A DNA stretch of 47,089 nucleotides from Roseateles sp. (GTDB lineage Bacteria; Pseudomonadota; Gammaproteobacteria; Burkholderiales; Burkholderiaceae_C), in the NCBI GenBank assembly GCA_019234295.1, contig JAFALK010000050.1, forward strand, positions 1 to 47,089, written 5' to 3'. Below the pieces are notes generated by a model. That model was not told the origin of the DNA, did not search any database, and saw nothing but the letters and a program-made list of their open reading frames with translations. Shown piece after piece: positions 23,199 to 35,317 of the stretch (the stretch's first letter is position 1; every line of letters begins with the position of its first letter). Position numbers and translations under genes: made by a program.

Positions 23199-25061
23199 GT
23201 GTCGCATCACAGCCCCCCTGGTTCCGACCTCATCGATCACCTCCAGATCGATGCCATTCATCGCCGTGTTCTCGAAGTCGTGGCGCAAGGCAAGCCGCTG
23301 GAGCAGGTCATGGAGTTCCTGTGCTCCCAGGTGGAGCTGCTGGCGCCAAACGTGATCTGCACGGTGCTTGCGGTGCGCGAAGAAGGCCATGTCGAGCCAC
23401 TGGCGGCACCCAGCATGCCGCCCGAGTTCAGCAGCGCCATTCGTGGCGCTCCCATCGGACCCAAGGCGGGCTCGTGCGGGACGGCAGCATGGCGTGGCGA
23501 GCCGGTGGAGGTCAGCGACATCTCCAGCGACCCGCTCTGGGATGACTACCGCGCCCTCGCCCAATCCTTCGGTCTCGCGGCTTGCTGGTCCACACCGGTG
23601 TTCACGAGCGAGGGCCGCGTGGGAGCCACCTTCGCGCTCTACTACCGCGAACCGCGGCCCGTGCTGCCGGTGCACCGGGCCATGGTCGAGTCGTGCGTGC
23701 AGCTGTGCCAGATCGCCCTGCGCCATGACGAACACGAGCGCCGCATCGAGCGGCTGGCCTATTACGACAGCACCACCGGCCTGCCCAACCGCAGCCTGCT
23801 CGCCGATCGCGCCCACCAGGCCGTGCAGATGGCCCTGCATCGCGGCAATACCGGCGCGCTGCTGCTGCTTAACCTGGACCGTTTCCGCAGCGTCAACGAG
23901 ACAGTGGGCTATAGCGGTGGCGACGCACTGCTGAAGGAACTCGCCCGGCGCATGCTCGCGCAGGTCCGGCCCACCGACACGCTCGCTCGGCTCGGCGGCG
24001 ACGAATTCGCGCTCGTGCTGCCCGATTGCAGCCCGATCGAGGCCCAGCAATGCGCCGCGCGCCTGCAGCAAGCGGTACAAGCACCCATCACGCTGCCCCA
24101 GGGAGAACGCCTGGACCTGTCGGCCGGCGTGGGCATCAGCATGTTCCCCTCGGATGGAGAAGACTTCGAGTCCCTGCTGGGCCGAGCCGAGCTCGCGCTG
24201 ATGGACGCCAAGCGCTCCGGGCCCGCGAACACACGCTACTTCTACAGTGCCATGAACGAGGCGCTGGACATGCGCTTGCGCATCGAGGCCGGCCTGCGAC
24301 GCGCCCTTCAGGAGCAGTCCTTCGAGCTGCACTACCAGCCCAAGCTGCGGCTTCGCGACAGCGCGCTTTACGGCGTCGAGGCCCTGCTGCGCTGGACCGA
24401 TCCCGAGCTGGGGCCGATGGCGCCGGATCGCTTCGTACCGGTCGCCGAAGAAGCCGGCCTCATCAATGCCGTCGACCGTTGGGCGCTCAGCGCTGCTTGC
24501 GCGCAGCTCGCGGCCTGGCGCGCGCAGGGGCTGACGGGCCTGAGCATGGCCATCAACATCTCGCCGCCGCTGATCCGACAGGAGAACGTGGCAGGGCTGA
24601 TTGACGGCCTGCTGCAGCGCCATGGCCTCGAGGCCGGCGATCTCACTCTGGAGCTCACAGAAAGGCTGATGCTCGAAGATGACGAGCACGCGCGCGAGCA
24701 GATGCACCGGCTCGACGCTATGGGCGTACAGCTCTCTCTCGATGACTTCGGCACCGGCTATTCCAGCCTGTCCTACCTGCGCCGCCTGCCGGTGCGCGAA
24801 CTCAAGCTCGACCGCAGCTTTGTGAACGACCTCGAGCACGACGCAGACAACCGCTCGCTGGCCATCGCCATCCTCAGCATCGGCAAGAGCTTGGGCCTGC
24901 CGGTGGTCGCCGAGGGCGTGGAAACCGAGGGCCAGCGTCGCATCCTGCTCGACGCCGGATGCCCCTTCGCCCAGGGTTGGCTGTTCGCCCGCGCCATGCC
25001 GGCCCATGAGCTGGCCGCCTGGATCGACGCCCAGGACCCGCAATCAAGAACTCAGGCCTGA
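23199..25061 (+). CDS. GAF-GGDEF-EAL cyclic-di-GMP protein
   Basis: The GTG-started 620-residue product carries a GAF sensor domain (about 15-165, with GSCGTAAWRGEPVEVSDI), a GGDEF domain with intact LGGDEFALVL and an I-site RPTD exactly five residues before it, and an EAL domain. In the EAL domain the motifs GVEALLRW, LELTER, LDDFGTGYSSLSYL, LKLDRSF, VAEGVET and AQGWLFARAMP keep the metal-binding and catalytic residues. Both synthesis and breakdown of c-di-GMP are therefore possible, with GAF sensing. No membrane helix is present. It converges with the S4 gene, 3 bases apart. Confidence 0.93.
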   Translation: MSHHSPPGSDLIDHLQIDAIHRRVLEVVAQGKPLEQVMEFLCSQVELLAPNVICTVLAVREEGHVEPLAAPSMPPEFSSAIRGAPIGPKAGSCGTAAWRGEPVEVSDISSDPLWDDYRALAQSFGLAACWSTPVFTSEGRVGATFALYYREPRPVLPVHRAMVESCVQLCQIALRHDEHERRIERLAYYDSTTGLPNRSLLADRAHQAVQMALHRGNTGALLLLNLDRFRSVNETVGYSGGDALLKELARRMLAQVRPTDTLARLGGDEFALVLPDCSPIEAQQCAARLQQAVQAPITLPQGERLDLSAGVGISMFPSDGEDFESLLGRAELALMDAKRSGPANTRYFYSAMNEALDMRLRIEAGLRRALQEQSFELHYQPKLRLRDSALYGVEALLRWTDPELGPMAPDRFVPVAEEAGLINAVDRWALSAACAQLAAWRAQGLTGLSMAINISPPLIRQENVAGLIDGLLQRHGLEAGDLTLELTERLMLEDDEHAREQMHRLDAMGVQLSLDDFGTGYSSLSYLRRLPVRELKLDRSFVNDLEHDADNRSLAIAILSIGKSLGLPVVAEGVETEGQRRILLDAGCPFAQGWLFARAMPAHELAAWIDAQDPQSRTQA

Positions 25062-25064
25062 TCC

Positions 25065-25280
25065 TCAGGCTGCGCGAACCTCGATCCGTTCGTTCCCGAT
25101 CGTCACGACCTGACCCGAGCGGATCTTCGCGGTCTTGCGGGATTCAAGCTGCCCATCGACCTGAACCAGGCCCTCGGTGATCATGACGCGGGCCCGGCCC
25201 CCGCTCTGCGCGAGGCCGGTCGCCTTGAGGAGCTTGTCGAGCTCGATGTACTCGCCGCGCAGCTGGAAGTCCATGTTCAT
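25065..25280 (-). CDS. S4 RNA-binding domain protein (YbcJ-like)
   Basis: The 71-residue product is a single S4 domain: FQLRGEYIELDKLLKATGLA, GGRARVMITEGLVQVDGQ and ESRKTAKIRSGQVV. Such small proteins (YbcJ/YaaA type) bind structured RNA, probably ribosomal. The ATG overlaps the stop of the upstream ThDP enzyme gene by 4 bases, so translation is coupled. Confidence 0.88.
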   Translation of the reverse strand: MNMDFQLRGEYIELDKLLKATGLAQSGGRARVMITEGLVQVDGQLESRKTAKIRSGQVVTIGNERIEVRAA

Positions 25281-26974
25281 GCCTTCCGCGCGGAGTCACG
25301 AATGGCTGTCAGGCTCGTGCGGCTGGTCGACACGTCTGCGGACAACTTCAGGTGGATCAGGGTCGGCTTGTCCGATGCCAACGCAGCGCGCAGCGCGGGC
25401 TCGAAGCCGTCGGTACGATCAACGACGGTACCTGCGTTCCAGCCATAGGCCCGTGCCAAGGCCGCGAAGTCCGGATTGAAAAGGTCCGTGCCGGCAACGC
25501 GCTCCGGATACTCGCGCTCCTGGTGCATGCGGATCGTGCCGTAGGTACCGTTGTCCACCACGATGCTGATGAGCTTCTTCGCTCCGTAGCTGCTGGCGGT
25601 GGCCAGTTCCTGCCCCGTCATGAGGAAGTCGCCGTCACCGGCGATGTTGACAGCCCATCGATCCTGCAATAGCGAGGCGGCCACCGCAGCTGGCACGCCG
25701 TAGCCCATCGCGCCGCTGGTGGGCGCGAGCTGCACCTTGCCGTGCTGGTGCAGGCCCTCGTACTGGTGGAAGCGATGCAGCCAGCCGCTGTAGTTGCCCG
25801 CACCGTTGGTGTAGATCGTGCCTTCGGGCATCAGCGTGTTGAGCTGCTGGATAACGGTCGTCATGTCCAGCGGCGTCACGGGCTTCTGGACCAGGTTGGC
25901 CTGGTAGTCGGCGTTTGCGGCCTCGGCCCAAGCCCTCCAGCTGATGCTCTCGGGCGGCGCCATGGTGGCGAGTGCCGGAGCCGCGCAAGCCATGCTGGCG
26001 TTGATCATCAGGTCGGCAGCGTAAACGCGGCCGAGTTCCTCCGCGCCCGCGTGGATATGCACGAGTTGCTGCGCCGGCCGCGGCGCTCGCAGCAGCGTAT
26101 AGCCGCCCGTCGTCATCTCACCCAGGCGAGGGCCGATGGCGATGATGAGATCGGCCTCCTTCACGCGCGCCGCAAGGCGAGGGTTGATGCCGATGCCCAC
26201 GTCGCCCGCATAGAGCGGGTGGCGGTTGTCAAAGCAGTCCTGGAAGCGAAAGGCACAGCCCACCGGCAGGTGCCAGGATTCCGCGAAACGCTCCAGTGCC
26301 TGGGCCCCTTCCTTCGTCCAGCCGCCGCCGCCGGCGATGACGAGCGGCCTTTTCGCGGCGCACAGGCGCTCGCGCAGTGCCTCGATCGCCTGTGGCGCAG
26401 GCCAGGCCAGCGCGGGCTCGACGCGTGGCAGCACAGGCACGCTCGTAGCCCGCGTCAGCATGTCCTCGGGCAGCACCAAGACGACCGGGCCGGGCCGCCC
26501 CTGCATGGCGGTATGGAAAGCCCGCGAGACGTACTCGGGAAGGCGGTCGGGATCCTGGATCTCGCCGACCCACTTGGCCATGCCCAGCGTGCCAGGGCCG
26601 AACATCTGGCGATAGTCGACCTCCTGGAAGGCCTCGCGGTCCCGTTGGTCGGCGGCCACCTGGCCGATGAAGAGCACCATCGGCGTGGAGTCTTGGAAGG
26701 CCGTGTGCAGGCCGATGGAGGCGTTCGTTGCGCCGGGACCGCGCGTCACGAAACAGATGCCGGGGCGACCCGTGAGCTTGCCTTGCGCCTCGGCCATGAA
26801 GGCCGCCCCGCCCTCCTGACGGCAGGCGATGAAACGGATCTTGTCAGCGTGCTCGTGGAAACCGTCGAGGACGGCCAGGAAGCTTTCGCCGGGAACGCCG
26901 AAAACGGTGTCAATGTCCTGGGCGATCAGAGCTTCGACCAGCGCATGGCCAGCCAATCGGGAGGTATTCGTCAT
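25277..26974 (-). CDS. Thiamine-diphosphate-dependent enzyme (acetolactate synthase-like)
   Basis: The 565-residue product has the three-domain ThDP fold: an N-terminal PYR domain with activating Glu in TVFGVPGES and CRQEGGAAFMAEAQGK, a central Rossmann-like domain (VIAGGGGWTKEGAQAL), and a C-terminal PP domain with the Mg/ThDP motif GDGDFLMTGQELATA ending VVDNGTYG. Relatives are acetolactate synthase, benzoylformate decarboxylase and similar lyases; no small regulatory subunit (ilvN) is adjacent, so it is probably not the main valine-pathway enzyme. The ATG at 26974 starts at the conserved PYR domain. It lies downstream of the 16-bp repeat array and overlaps the S4 gene by 4 bases. Confidence 0.85.
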   Translation of the reverse strand: MTNTSRLAGHALVEALIAQDIDTVFGVPGESFLAVLDGFHEHADKIRFIACRQEGGAAFMAEAQGKLTGRPGICFVTRGPGATNASIGLHTAFQDSTPMVLFIGQVAADQRDREAFQEVDYRQMFGPGTLGMAKWVGEIQDPDRLPEYVSRAFHTAMQGRPGPVVLVLPEDMLTRATSVPVLPRVEPALAWPAPQAIEALRERLCAAKRPLVIAGGGGWTKEGAQALERFAESWHLPVGCAFRFQDCFDNRHPLYAGDVGIGINPRLAARVKEADLIIAIGPRLGEMTTGGYTLLRAPRPAQQLVHIHAGAEELGRVYAADLMINASMACAAPALATMAPPESISWRAWAEAANADYQANLVQKPVTPLDMTTVIQQLNTLMPEGTIYTNGAGNYSGWLHRFHQYEGLHQHGKVQLAPTSGAMGYGVPAAVAASLLQDRWAVNIAGDGDFLMTGQELATASSYGAKKLISIVVDNGTYGTIRMHQEREYPERVAGTDLFNPDFAALARAYGWNAGTVVDRTDGFEPALRAALASDKPTLIHLKLSADVSTSRTSLTAIRDSARKA

Positions 26975-27542
26975 GCCCGCACTGTAGCGCCATGCCCGCA
27001 CGCCGATGTCATTCCAGCTCAGAGAACGGCCATAAGTACGACGCGTCAGATCAAGCCGTGGCAGGCACACAAGCCCCCTCCTCTCCCCGTCAGCGCAACG
27101 CAAAGAGCGCCCCGGTGCCGGCAGTCACGGCATGGATCTGACCAAACGATGGCAACGAGCTTGACCCAAATGGATTCAGACAGGTCTGGGCAAGATATTC
27201 GCTGGCTTGAGACTCGAGACCCAGTCGACTCCTCCCCCGCATCGCGGGCATCAATGGCAATGAGAGCCCCCACGCGTACGGGTGCAATCAAATCTTCACG
27301 TCGTCATCAACTGATTGCCTGGCCAACCGGAGGCATCCATGTACGGAGGCATCCATGTACGGAGCCGTCCATGTACTGAGGCGTCCATGTACAGAGGCGT
27401 CCACGTACTGAGGCGTCCATGTACAGAGGCGTCCACGTACGGCCATTGGCAAATGGGCGGCGGCCCCGGGGCCCCGTCCGGGACCTCAACCACAATTTGT
27501 GACGTTCGATAACCGACTGCGGCGCTGGCGGCGGCTTGCCGC
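26975..27542. other. Intergenic region with repeat array and palindrome
   Basis: No gene is supported here. The region holds the seven-copy 16-bp array (27329-27440) and a 12-bp palindrome GGCCCCGGGGCC (27462-27473) that could help end MFS transcription. The rest shows no signal I can name. Confidence 0.5.
27329..27440. repeat. Tandem array of seven 16-bp repeats
   Basis: Seven units follow the pattern NGAGGCRTCCAYGTAC with no spacers. Units 1 and 2 are identical. Units 4-5 (27377-27408) are exactly repeated as units 6-7 (27409-27440), so the array has a 32-bp higher-order copy. The period is not a multiple of three and the array lies between genes, so it is not coding. Each unit ends in GTAC, half of a palindrome. 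Confidence 0.92.
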
Positions 27543-28790
27543 TCACGCCGCCGACTGCAGCGCCCGCCTCCGCATGATGCCCATCCCGACCATTGCAGCC
27601 GATGCAACGCCCATGAGCAAAGTCAGGGCCGAGCCGGCAAAGACGAGCGAAGGCTGGCCTCGGTCCATCATCAGCCCGAAGACCGGCGCACCCAGGGCGA
27701 AGCCCGCGTCGAGGCCGGAATACACGGTGCCATAGACTCGGCCCGTGGCGCCGGGCGGCGCCGCGCGCTTGATCAGCATGTCGCGCGAGGGGCCGGCGAT
27801 GCCGGTGCCGAACCCGGCGAGTGCCGCCAGCGTCGCCGCCACGAGGCCCGGCAGCAGGCCGCTGGCCGTGATCAGCAGCAGCAGCGCCGCCAGGACCATG
27901 GCCGCGGCGATGGTCTTCTCCAGGCGCTCGATCCTGTGAACCAGGAAGCCGCCCACCAACATGCCAGCCGCACCGCAGAGCATGTAGCCAGTGACCACAT
28001 AGGCTGTCAGCGAGAGCGGCAGGCCGTACATCTGCTGCAGGGCCGGGCTTGCAAAGCTCTGAATGGCGGTGAGCGCCATGGTGCTCCAGAAGAAGAAGGA
28101 GAAGCACAGCCACACCGAAGGCAGTTTCAAGAAGGCCATCGGGTGCTCATCCTTGGGTGCGTCGGCCGGCTTGTGCCAGGCGCCTTGCTTGTCGTCGACC
28201 AGGTCGCGCCGCCAGGCCAGCACCGCCATCACGGCCAGGGCCAGCACTGCCGTGCCGAAATAGGCCCAGCGCCAGTGGCCGGTCGCGTGCCATATGCCGA
28301 TGGAGAACACGGGCGCAAACGCCCAGCCCAGATTGCCCGTGATGCCATGGACCGAGAAGGCATGGCCCAGGCGCGGCTGCGAGACCCGCTTGTTCAGAAT
28401 CGTGAAGTCGATCGGGTGGAAGGGGCAGTTGCCCAGGCCCGCCAGCGCCGCGGCCAACATCAGGCCGGCGAAGCCCTGGGCCGTGCCCGCGGCGATGGAG
28501 GCCAGCACGAAGCAACCCAAGGCGAGGAACAGCACGGGTCGCGCGCCGAAGCGGTCCACCACGAAACCGGACATGGCCTGGCCGATGCCCGAGATCAGGA
28601 AAAAGGTCGTGACCAGCAGGCCCAGCTCCGCGAAGCTATAGCCGAACTCTGCCTGCAACGCCGGGAACAGGGGTACGAGCAGCAGGTGGAAAAAGTGCGA
28701 GGTGCCGTGGGCCAGCCCGATCAGGCTGATGGTGCCGTAGTCGCGGCGGCTCTGGGTGCGCTCGTCGAGCGAAAGGGTAGCGATATTCAT
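27543..28790 (-). CDS. MFS transporter
   Basis: The product, about 415 residues, is a 12-helix major-facilitator transporter. Recognisable parts are the first helices with HGTSHFFHLLLVPLFPAL, the loop motif GFVVDRFGARPV, and the helix-rich C-terminal half after the cytoplasmic loop (KPADAPKDEHP). It resembles drug and small-molecule exporters of the Fsr/NimT type. The start at 28790 (MNIATLS) is preferred to 28799 because it begins at the conserved N-terminus; both are possible. It is divergent from an AraC regulator across about 70 bases, which suggests that regulator controls it. Confidence 0.85.
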   Translation of the reverse strand: MNIATLSLDERTQSRRDYGTISLIGLAHGTSHFFHLLLVPLFPALQAEFGYSFAELGLLVTTFFLISGIGQAMSGFVVDRFGARPVLFLALGCFVLASIAAGTAQGFAGLMLAAALAGLGNCPFHPIDFTILNKRVSQPRLGHAFSVHGITGNLGWAFAPVFSIGIWHATGHWRWAYFGTAVLALAVMAVLAWRRDLVDDKQGAWHKPADAPKDEHPMAFLKLPSVWLCFSFFFWSTMALTAIQSFASPALQQMYGLPLSLTAYVVTGYMLCGAAGMLVGGFLVHRIERLEKTIAAAMVLAALLLLITASGLLPGLVAATLAALAGFGTGIAGPSRDMLIKRAAPPGATGRVYGTVYSGLDAGFALGAPVFGLMMDRGQPSLVFAGSALTLLMGVASAAMVGMGIMRRRALQSAA

Positions 28791-28860
28791 GGCCACCATG
28801 GTGGCAAAGCTGAGGGAGGCTGAGTTACGATGACCGGTCGACTTCTATCGAATTTCGGCC

Positions 28861-29664
28861 ATGAAGCGAACGCTCGTCCCGCCCATCGACCCCGAGGCCT
28901 TCGCCCCCACCACGGAGCGTCCCTTGCGCGGCAAGCTGCGCATCCTCCGCCAGCAGGCCCAAATCCAACCCCACCGGCACGACTGGGCCCAGCTCGTCTT
29001 CGCCACCGAAGGCGCCATCCATGTGCAGGCGGGCGACAGCACCTACATCGTGCCGCCTTCGCGTGCCGTGTGGGTGGCGCCGAAGGTGGAGCACACAACG
29101 GGCGCCATCGAGCAGGCCCAGCTGCACACGCTCTATCTCGCACCGTCGCTGCTGCCGGAGCCGGAATGGCAAAGCTGTCGCGTGATTGAGGTGAGCCCGC
29201 TGTTGCGCGAACTGGCGCTGCAGCTTGACCATCAGCCCGAGTCAGCGCCAGAACCGCAGCGCGAAAGGCTGCTCAGCGAGCTGATCCTCAACGAGCTGCG
29301 CCGGTCGCGTGCGCTGCGCCTGGGCGTGGAGCTGCCGCAGGATGCGCGCTTGCGGAGGCTGTGCGAGGCCATGCTGGCCGACCCAGGCCTGCATGCGAGC
29401 CTGGAGGATTGGGCCGCCAGCGCCGGCGCCAGCCCGCGAACGGTCTCGCGCCTGTTCCGCCAGCAGCTGGGCGTGAGCTTTGCGCAATGGCGCTCACAGG
29501 TGCTGCTGGCCCACGCGCTCTCGATGGCGGCACGCAAGAGGCCCATGAAGATCATTGCCGCCGAGCTCGGCTACGCGAGTGCCAGCGCGTTCACGGCCAT
29601 GGTCACGCGGACCATGGGCATGCCACCAAGTCAGTTCTTCGCGAGAGCCCGAACGAGCTCGTGA
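28861..29664 (+). CDS. AraC-family regulator with cupin domain
   Basis: The 267-residue product has an N-terminal cupin ligand domain (about 20-110; HRHDWAQLVFATEGAIHVQAG) and a C-terminal AraC double helix-turn-helix (about 170-265; LEDWAASAGASPRTVSRLFR, then IIAAELGYASASAFTAMV). It resembles NimR, which represses a divergent MFS exporter in enterobacteria. The divergent MFS gene here makes the same pairing likely. It converges with gph, overlapping by 34 bases. Confidence 0.88.
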   Translation: MKRTLVPPIDPEAFAPTTERPLRGKLRILRQQAQIQPHRHDWAQLVFATEGAIHVQAGDSTYIVPPSRAVWVAPKVEHTTGAIEQAQLHTLYLAPSLLPEPEWQSCRVIEVSPLLRELALQLDHQPESAPEPQRERLLSELILNELRRSRALRLGVELPQDARLRRLCEAMLADPGLHASLEDWAASAGASPRTVSRLFRQQLGVSFAQWRSQVLLAHALSMAARKRPMKIIAAELGYASASAFTAMVTRTMGMPPSQFFARARTSS

Positions 29665-30293
29665 GGCGCGTCAATGACGTGGTCGGCGCCCCATTGCGAG
29701 ATCGGCTTGCCTGCATCCACGTAGCCCCAGCGGACGGCCACGGTCGCCATGCCGGCAGCGCGGCCTGCGAGCACGTCGCGCTCGTCGTCACCCACGAAGA
29801 CGCAAACCGATGACTCGATGCCCGCGCGGCGGGCGGCCTCCAGCACTGGGGCCGGATGAGGCTTTCGGTGCGGCGTGCTGTCGCCGCCGATGATGACGTG
29901 GCTCTTGGCCGCCAGCCCCAGGCCTTCGCAGACCGGGATGGCGTAACGTTCGGCTTTGTTCGTGACGATGCCCAGGCTCAGTCCGTCGGCAAGAAGCGCA
30001 TCGAGCACCGGCGCGACACCCTCGAAGAGGCGCGTCTCCCGCAGCATGCGCGGCTCGTAGCGCTCGAACCATTCCGACTTGAGCGCCTCGAACTCGGCAT
30101 CGCCAGGCTTGCAGCCAAAGGCTGCGCCCAGCATGCCGCGAGCGCCCGAGCCCACGTGGGGACGCAGTAGCGCGAGCGGCAGCGCCGGCCGCCCTCGCGC
30201 AACAAGCATCTCGTTGGTGGCGCCAGCCAGGTCGGGCGCGCTATCGATGAGCGTGCCGTCGAGGTCGAAAAGAATCAGTCGGGCCGTTTGCAA
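29631..30293 (-). CDS. gph: Phosphoglycolate phosphatase Gph
   Basis: Gph clears 2-phosphoglycolate. The 220-residue HAD-family product shows motif [17 protein letters not shown], motif [13 protein letters not shown], the Lys in [11 protein letters not shown] and motif [21 protein letters not shown]. The first 19 bases overlap the end of ubiG, and the two genes commonly sit together in betaproteobacteria. Confidence 0.92.
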   Translation of the reverse strand: MQTARLILFDLDGTLIDSAPDLAGATNEMLVARGRPALPLALLRPHVGSGARGMLGAAFGCKPGDAEFEALKSEWFERYEPRMLRETRLFEGVAPVLDALLADGLSLGIVTNKAERYAIPVCEGLGLAAKSHVIIGGDSTPHRKPHPAPVLEAARRAGIESSVCVFVGDDERDVLAGRAAGMATVAVRWGYVDAGKPISQWGADHVIDAPHELVRALAKN

Positions 30294-30979
30294 GCGAGCA
30301 GGTAGTTCACGTCGGTATCGCTGCCCAGCTTATAGGCCTGGGTGAGCGGGTTGTAGCTGAGCCCCTTGGCCGAGTGCAGCTCGAGGCCCGCCTCGCGGCA
30401 CATCTGTGCCAGCTCGCTGGGCTTGATGAAGCGGGCGTACTCGTGCGTGCCGGCTGGCAGCATCTTGAGCAGGTACTCGGCGCCGACGATGGCGAGCATG
30501 AAGCTCTTGACGTTGCGGTTCAGCGTGGACAGAAAAACCCATCCGCCCGGCCTGACGAGTTGCCCGAGGGCCCGCACGACGGAAGCCGGATCGGGCACGT
30601 GCTCGAGCATCTCCATACAGGTCACGACGTCGAAACTGGCAGGCGCCTCGGCCGCCAGGGCCTCCACCGCGACCTCGCGATAGTCCACGTTCTCGGTGCC
30701 CGCCTCCATCGCGTGGAGCTGGGCCACCTTGAGCGGCTTGATGGAAAGGTCGATGCCCAGTGCGTTCGCGCCCTTGCGGGCCATGGAGTCGGTCAAGATG
30801 CCGCCGCCACAGCCCACGTCGAGCACCTTCTTGCCCGCGAGCTGCGCCAGCGAGTCAATCCAGTTCAGGCGCAGCGGGTTGATCTGGTGGAGGGGTTTGA
30901 ACTCGCTCTCTGGGTCCCACCAGCGATGGGCCAGTTCGCCGAATTTGGCGAGTTCCTGGGGATCTGCGTTGATGCTCAT
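30275..30979 (-). CDS. ubiG: Ubiquinone biosynthesis O-methyltransferase UbiG
   Basis: UbiG catalyses both O-methylations of ubiquinone synthesis using SAM. The 234-residue product has the N-terminal [20 protein letters not shown] signature, the SAM motif [16 protein letters not shown] and the motif [17 protein letters not shown], all typical of UbiG. It is the upstream partner of gph and follows ompA after a terminator. Confidence 0.95.
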   Translation of the reverse strand: MSINADPQELAKFGELAHRWWDPESEFKPLHQINPLRLNWIDSLAQLAGKKVLDVGCGGGILTDSMARKGANALGIDLSIKPLKVAQLHAMEAGTENVDYREVAVEALAAEAPASFDVVTCMEMLEHVPDPASVVRALGQLVRPGGWVFLSTLNRNVKSFMLAIVGAEYLLKMLPAGTHEYARFIKPSELAQMCREAGLELHSAKGLSYNPLTQAYKLGSDTDVNYLLACKRPD

Positions 30980-31058
30980 ATCGTCATCGTAATGAAAACA
31001 GGGCCATTGGCCCCGATTCAGAGCAGGCTCATGTCAAGAATCGACGCGATGCCGAAAC

Positions 31059-31083
31059 AAAAAAACCCCGCCGGAGCGGGGTT
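31059..31083 (-). terminator. Intrinsic terminator of ompA
   Basis: On the minus strand the 8-bp stem AACCCCGC / GCGGGGTT with loop TCCG ends in seven Us. It lies 41 bases past the ompA stop. Confidence 0.88.
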
Positions 31084-31124
31084 GGTCTGGGTGAGAGTTG
31101 CGGGGCACCAGGCCCCGCGGCTCA

Positions 31125-31787
31125 TCACTTCATGACGGTGTGGGTACCGACGACTTCGATTTCCACGCGACGATTCTTGGCGCGGCCTTCGGCAGTCTTG
31201 TTGTCGGCCACGGGCTGGGTCTTGCCCTTGCCTTCCGTGTAGATGCGGTTCTTCTCGATGCCCTTGCTGACCAGATAGGCCTTCACGGCTTCGGAACGAC
31301 GCACCGACAGCTTCTGGTTGTAGGCAGCGGTACCGACGGAGTCGGTGTGACCCACGGCGATGATGACTTCCAGCGTGACCTTGCTCAGCTTGGACACGAG
31401 CTCGTCCAGCTTGGCGATGCCTTCGGGCTTGAGCACGGCCTTGTCGAAATCGAACAGGGCATCGGCACCGTAGGTGATCTTCTCGGTCACGGCCACCGGA
31501 GCGGGCGGCGGCGGCGGGGGCTTCGGCGCTTCAACCGGAGGAGCCGGGGGAGGCGGGGGAGCGACGACGGGAGCCGGAGCCGGGGCCGGAGCGGGAGCGC
31601 CATCGCAACCGACGGCGGCAGTGGCCGGCGTCCAGAAGGTATCGCGCCAGCACAGTTCATTCGTACCGTTCTTCCAAACGGTGCCGTCGGTGGCACGCCA
31701 GTTGTCGATCGTCTGCTGGGCCTGTGCACCGGAAGCAGCCAGGACAGCGAGTGCGAAAAGCGACGCCACTCGATTCAATTTCTTCAT
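31125..31787 (-). CDS. ompA: OmpA-family outer-membrane protein
   Basis: The ATG at 31787 has a strong Shine-Dalgarno (GAGGAGA). The 220-residue product has a signal peptide (MKKLNRVASLFALAVLAA), a short N-terminal segment with two cysteines, and a Pro/Ala-rich spacer (residues about 70-95). A C-terminal OmpA-like peptidoglycan-binding domain follows (about 110-215; FDKAVLKPEGIAKLDEL, GHTDSVG, LSVRRSEAVKAYLV, NRRVEIEV). It lacks the 8-strand barrel of enterobacterial OmpA, as is usual for the small OmpA proteins beside gyrA in betaproteobacteria. It anchors the outer membrane to peptidoglycan. A terminator follows. Confidence 0.9.
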   Translation of the reverse strand: MKKLNRVASLFALAVLAASGAQAQQTIDNWRATDGTVWKNGTNELCWRDTFWTPATAAVGCDGAPAPAPAPAPVVAPPPPPAPPVEAPKPPPPPPAPVAVTEKITYGADALFDFDKAVLKPEGIAKLDELVSKLSKVTLEVIIAVGHTDSVGTAAYNQKLSVRRSEAVKAYLVSKGIEKNRIYTEGKGKTQPVADNKTAEGRAKNRRVEIEVVGTHTVMK

Positions 31788-32098
31788 GATTCTCCTCTCA
31801 CGGATTACCGCAGTTGGCCTGGGTACGTCCTTGGTGGTCCAAACAAAAACCTCGAGAAAAACACTGCCCACCGCTCAAGAAGGAAACGGCGTGTACGGGT
31901 TTATCCCAGGGACTCGGCGATTGTGCCATTGCGGGCATGGCGGACCGACGCATTGTGGTGGCGCACGTCCAGGGCCTTGGTGACGTTGTTGCACCGCTGC
32001 TACATTGCCTGCGCACTTAGAATCGTCTCTTTCGGCCAAATCAATTAGAGCCGCTGTGGCGACTACGTAGCACCGGCCCTTCATACACCAAAGCCCGC
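31788..32098. promoter_or_regulatory. Divergent ompA-gyrA intergenic region
   Basis: The 311 bases between the two starts should hold both promoters. No clear consensus pair could be fixed by eye; a TAGAAT lies about 80 bases before gyrA, without a well-placed -35 box. Confidence 0.3.
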
Positions 32099-34717
<2,619 letters not shown>

Positions 34718-34720
34718 GCC

Positions 34721-35317
34721 GTGAAGTACACGATCAAGCTGCTGGCCGCCGCCAGCCTTCTCGCCCTCGCCCCGCTCGTCCAGGCGGCCCCCACGCCGGC
34801 CAAGCAGGCCCTGATCGACAAGTTGCTGGCCCTACAGCAACCCGGCCTGGAAATGCTGGCGCGCGACATCGTCCAGCGCCCCCTGATGCCCGTCATGCAG
34901 AAGGCCAGCATGAACCTGCAACAGGTACCGGCCGACAAGCGCGAGGCCGTCACCAAGGCCGTGGATGCCGACGTCAAGAAGTTCATCGAAGACGCATTCC
35001 CCATCGTCAAGGCCAGCGCGCTCAAAGTGGCCCCGACTGCCATCGGCACCCTGCTCGACGAGCGCTTTACCGAAGACGAACTCAACCAGATCGTGACCTG
35101 GATGGAGTCCCCCGTCAGCAAGAAGTTCAGCGGCATCCAGCCGGATCTGCAGAAGGCCCTGGTTGAGAAGATCCTGGCCGAGAACGGCCCGCAGCTTGAA
35201 GCGCGCTTCAACGCACTGCAGCTGAGCGTGGACAAGACCATGGGCCTCAAGCCCGCACCGTCCGCAGCGCCAGCACCGTCCGCATCGGCCAGCAAGGCCG
35301 CGCCCGCCAAGAAGTGA
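34721..35317 (+). CDS. DUF2059-type secreted protein
   Basis: The GTG-started 198-residue product has a signal peptide ([21 protein letters not shown]) and the DUF2059 helical region (about 90-150; [20 protein letters not shown]). A low-complexity Ala/Pro/Ser tail follows ([16 protein letters not shown]). It is predicted to be periplasmic; function is unknown in the family. It sits between gyrA (3-base gap) and serC (overlapping stop/start). Confidence 0.85.
   Translation: MKYTIKLLAAASLLALAPLVQAAPTPAKQALIDKLLALQQPGLEMLARDIVQRPLMPVMQKASMNLQQVPADKREAVTKAVDADVKKFIEDAFPIVKASALKVAPTAIGTLLDERFTEDELNQIVTWMESPVSKKFSGIQPDLQKALVEKILAENGPQLEARFNALQLSVDKTMGLKPAPSAAPAPSASASKAAPAKK

Noticed and set aside
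27329..27440. CRISPR array
   Set aside because: Units are 16 bp in direct contact with no spacers, and no cas gene is near.
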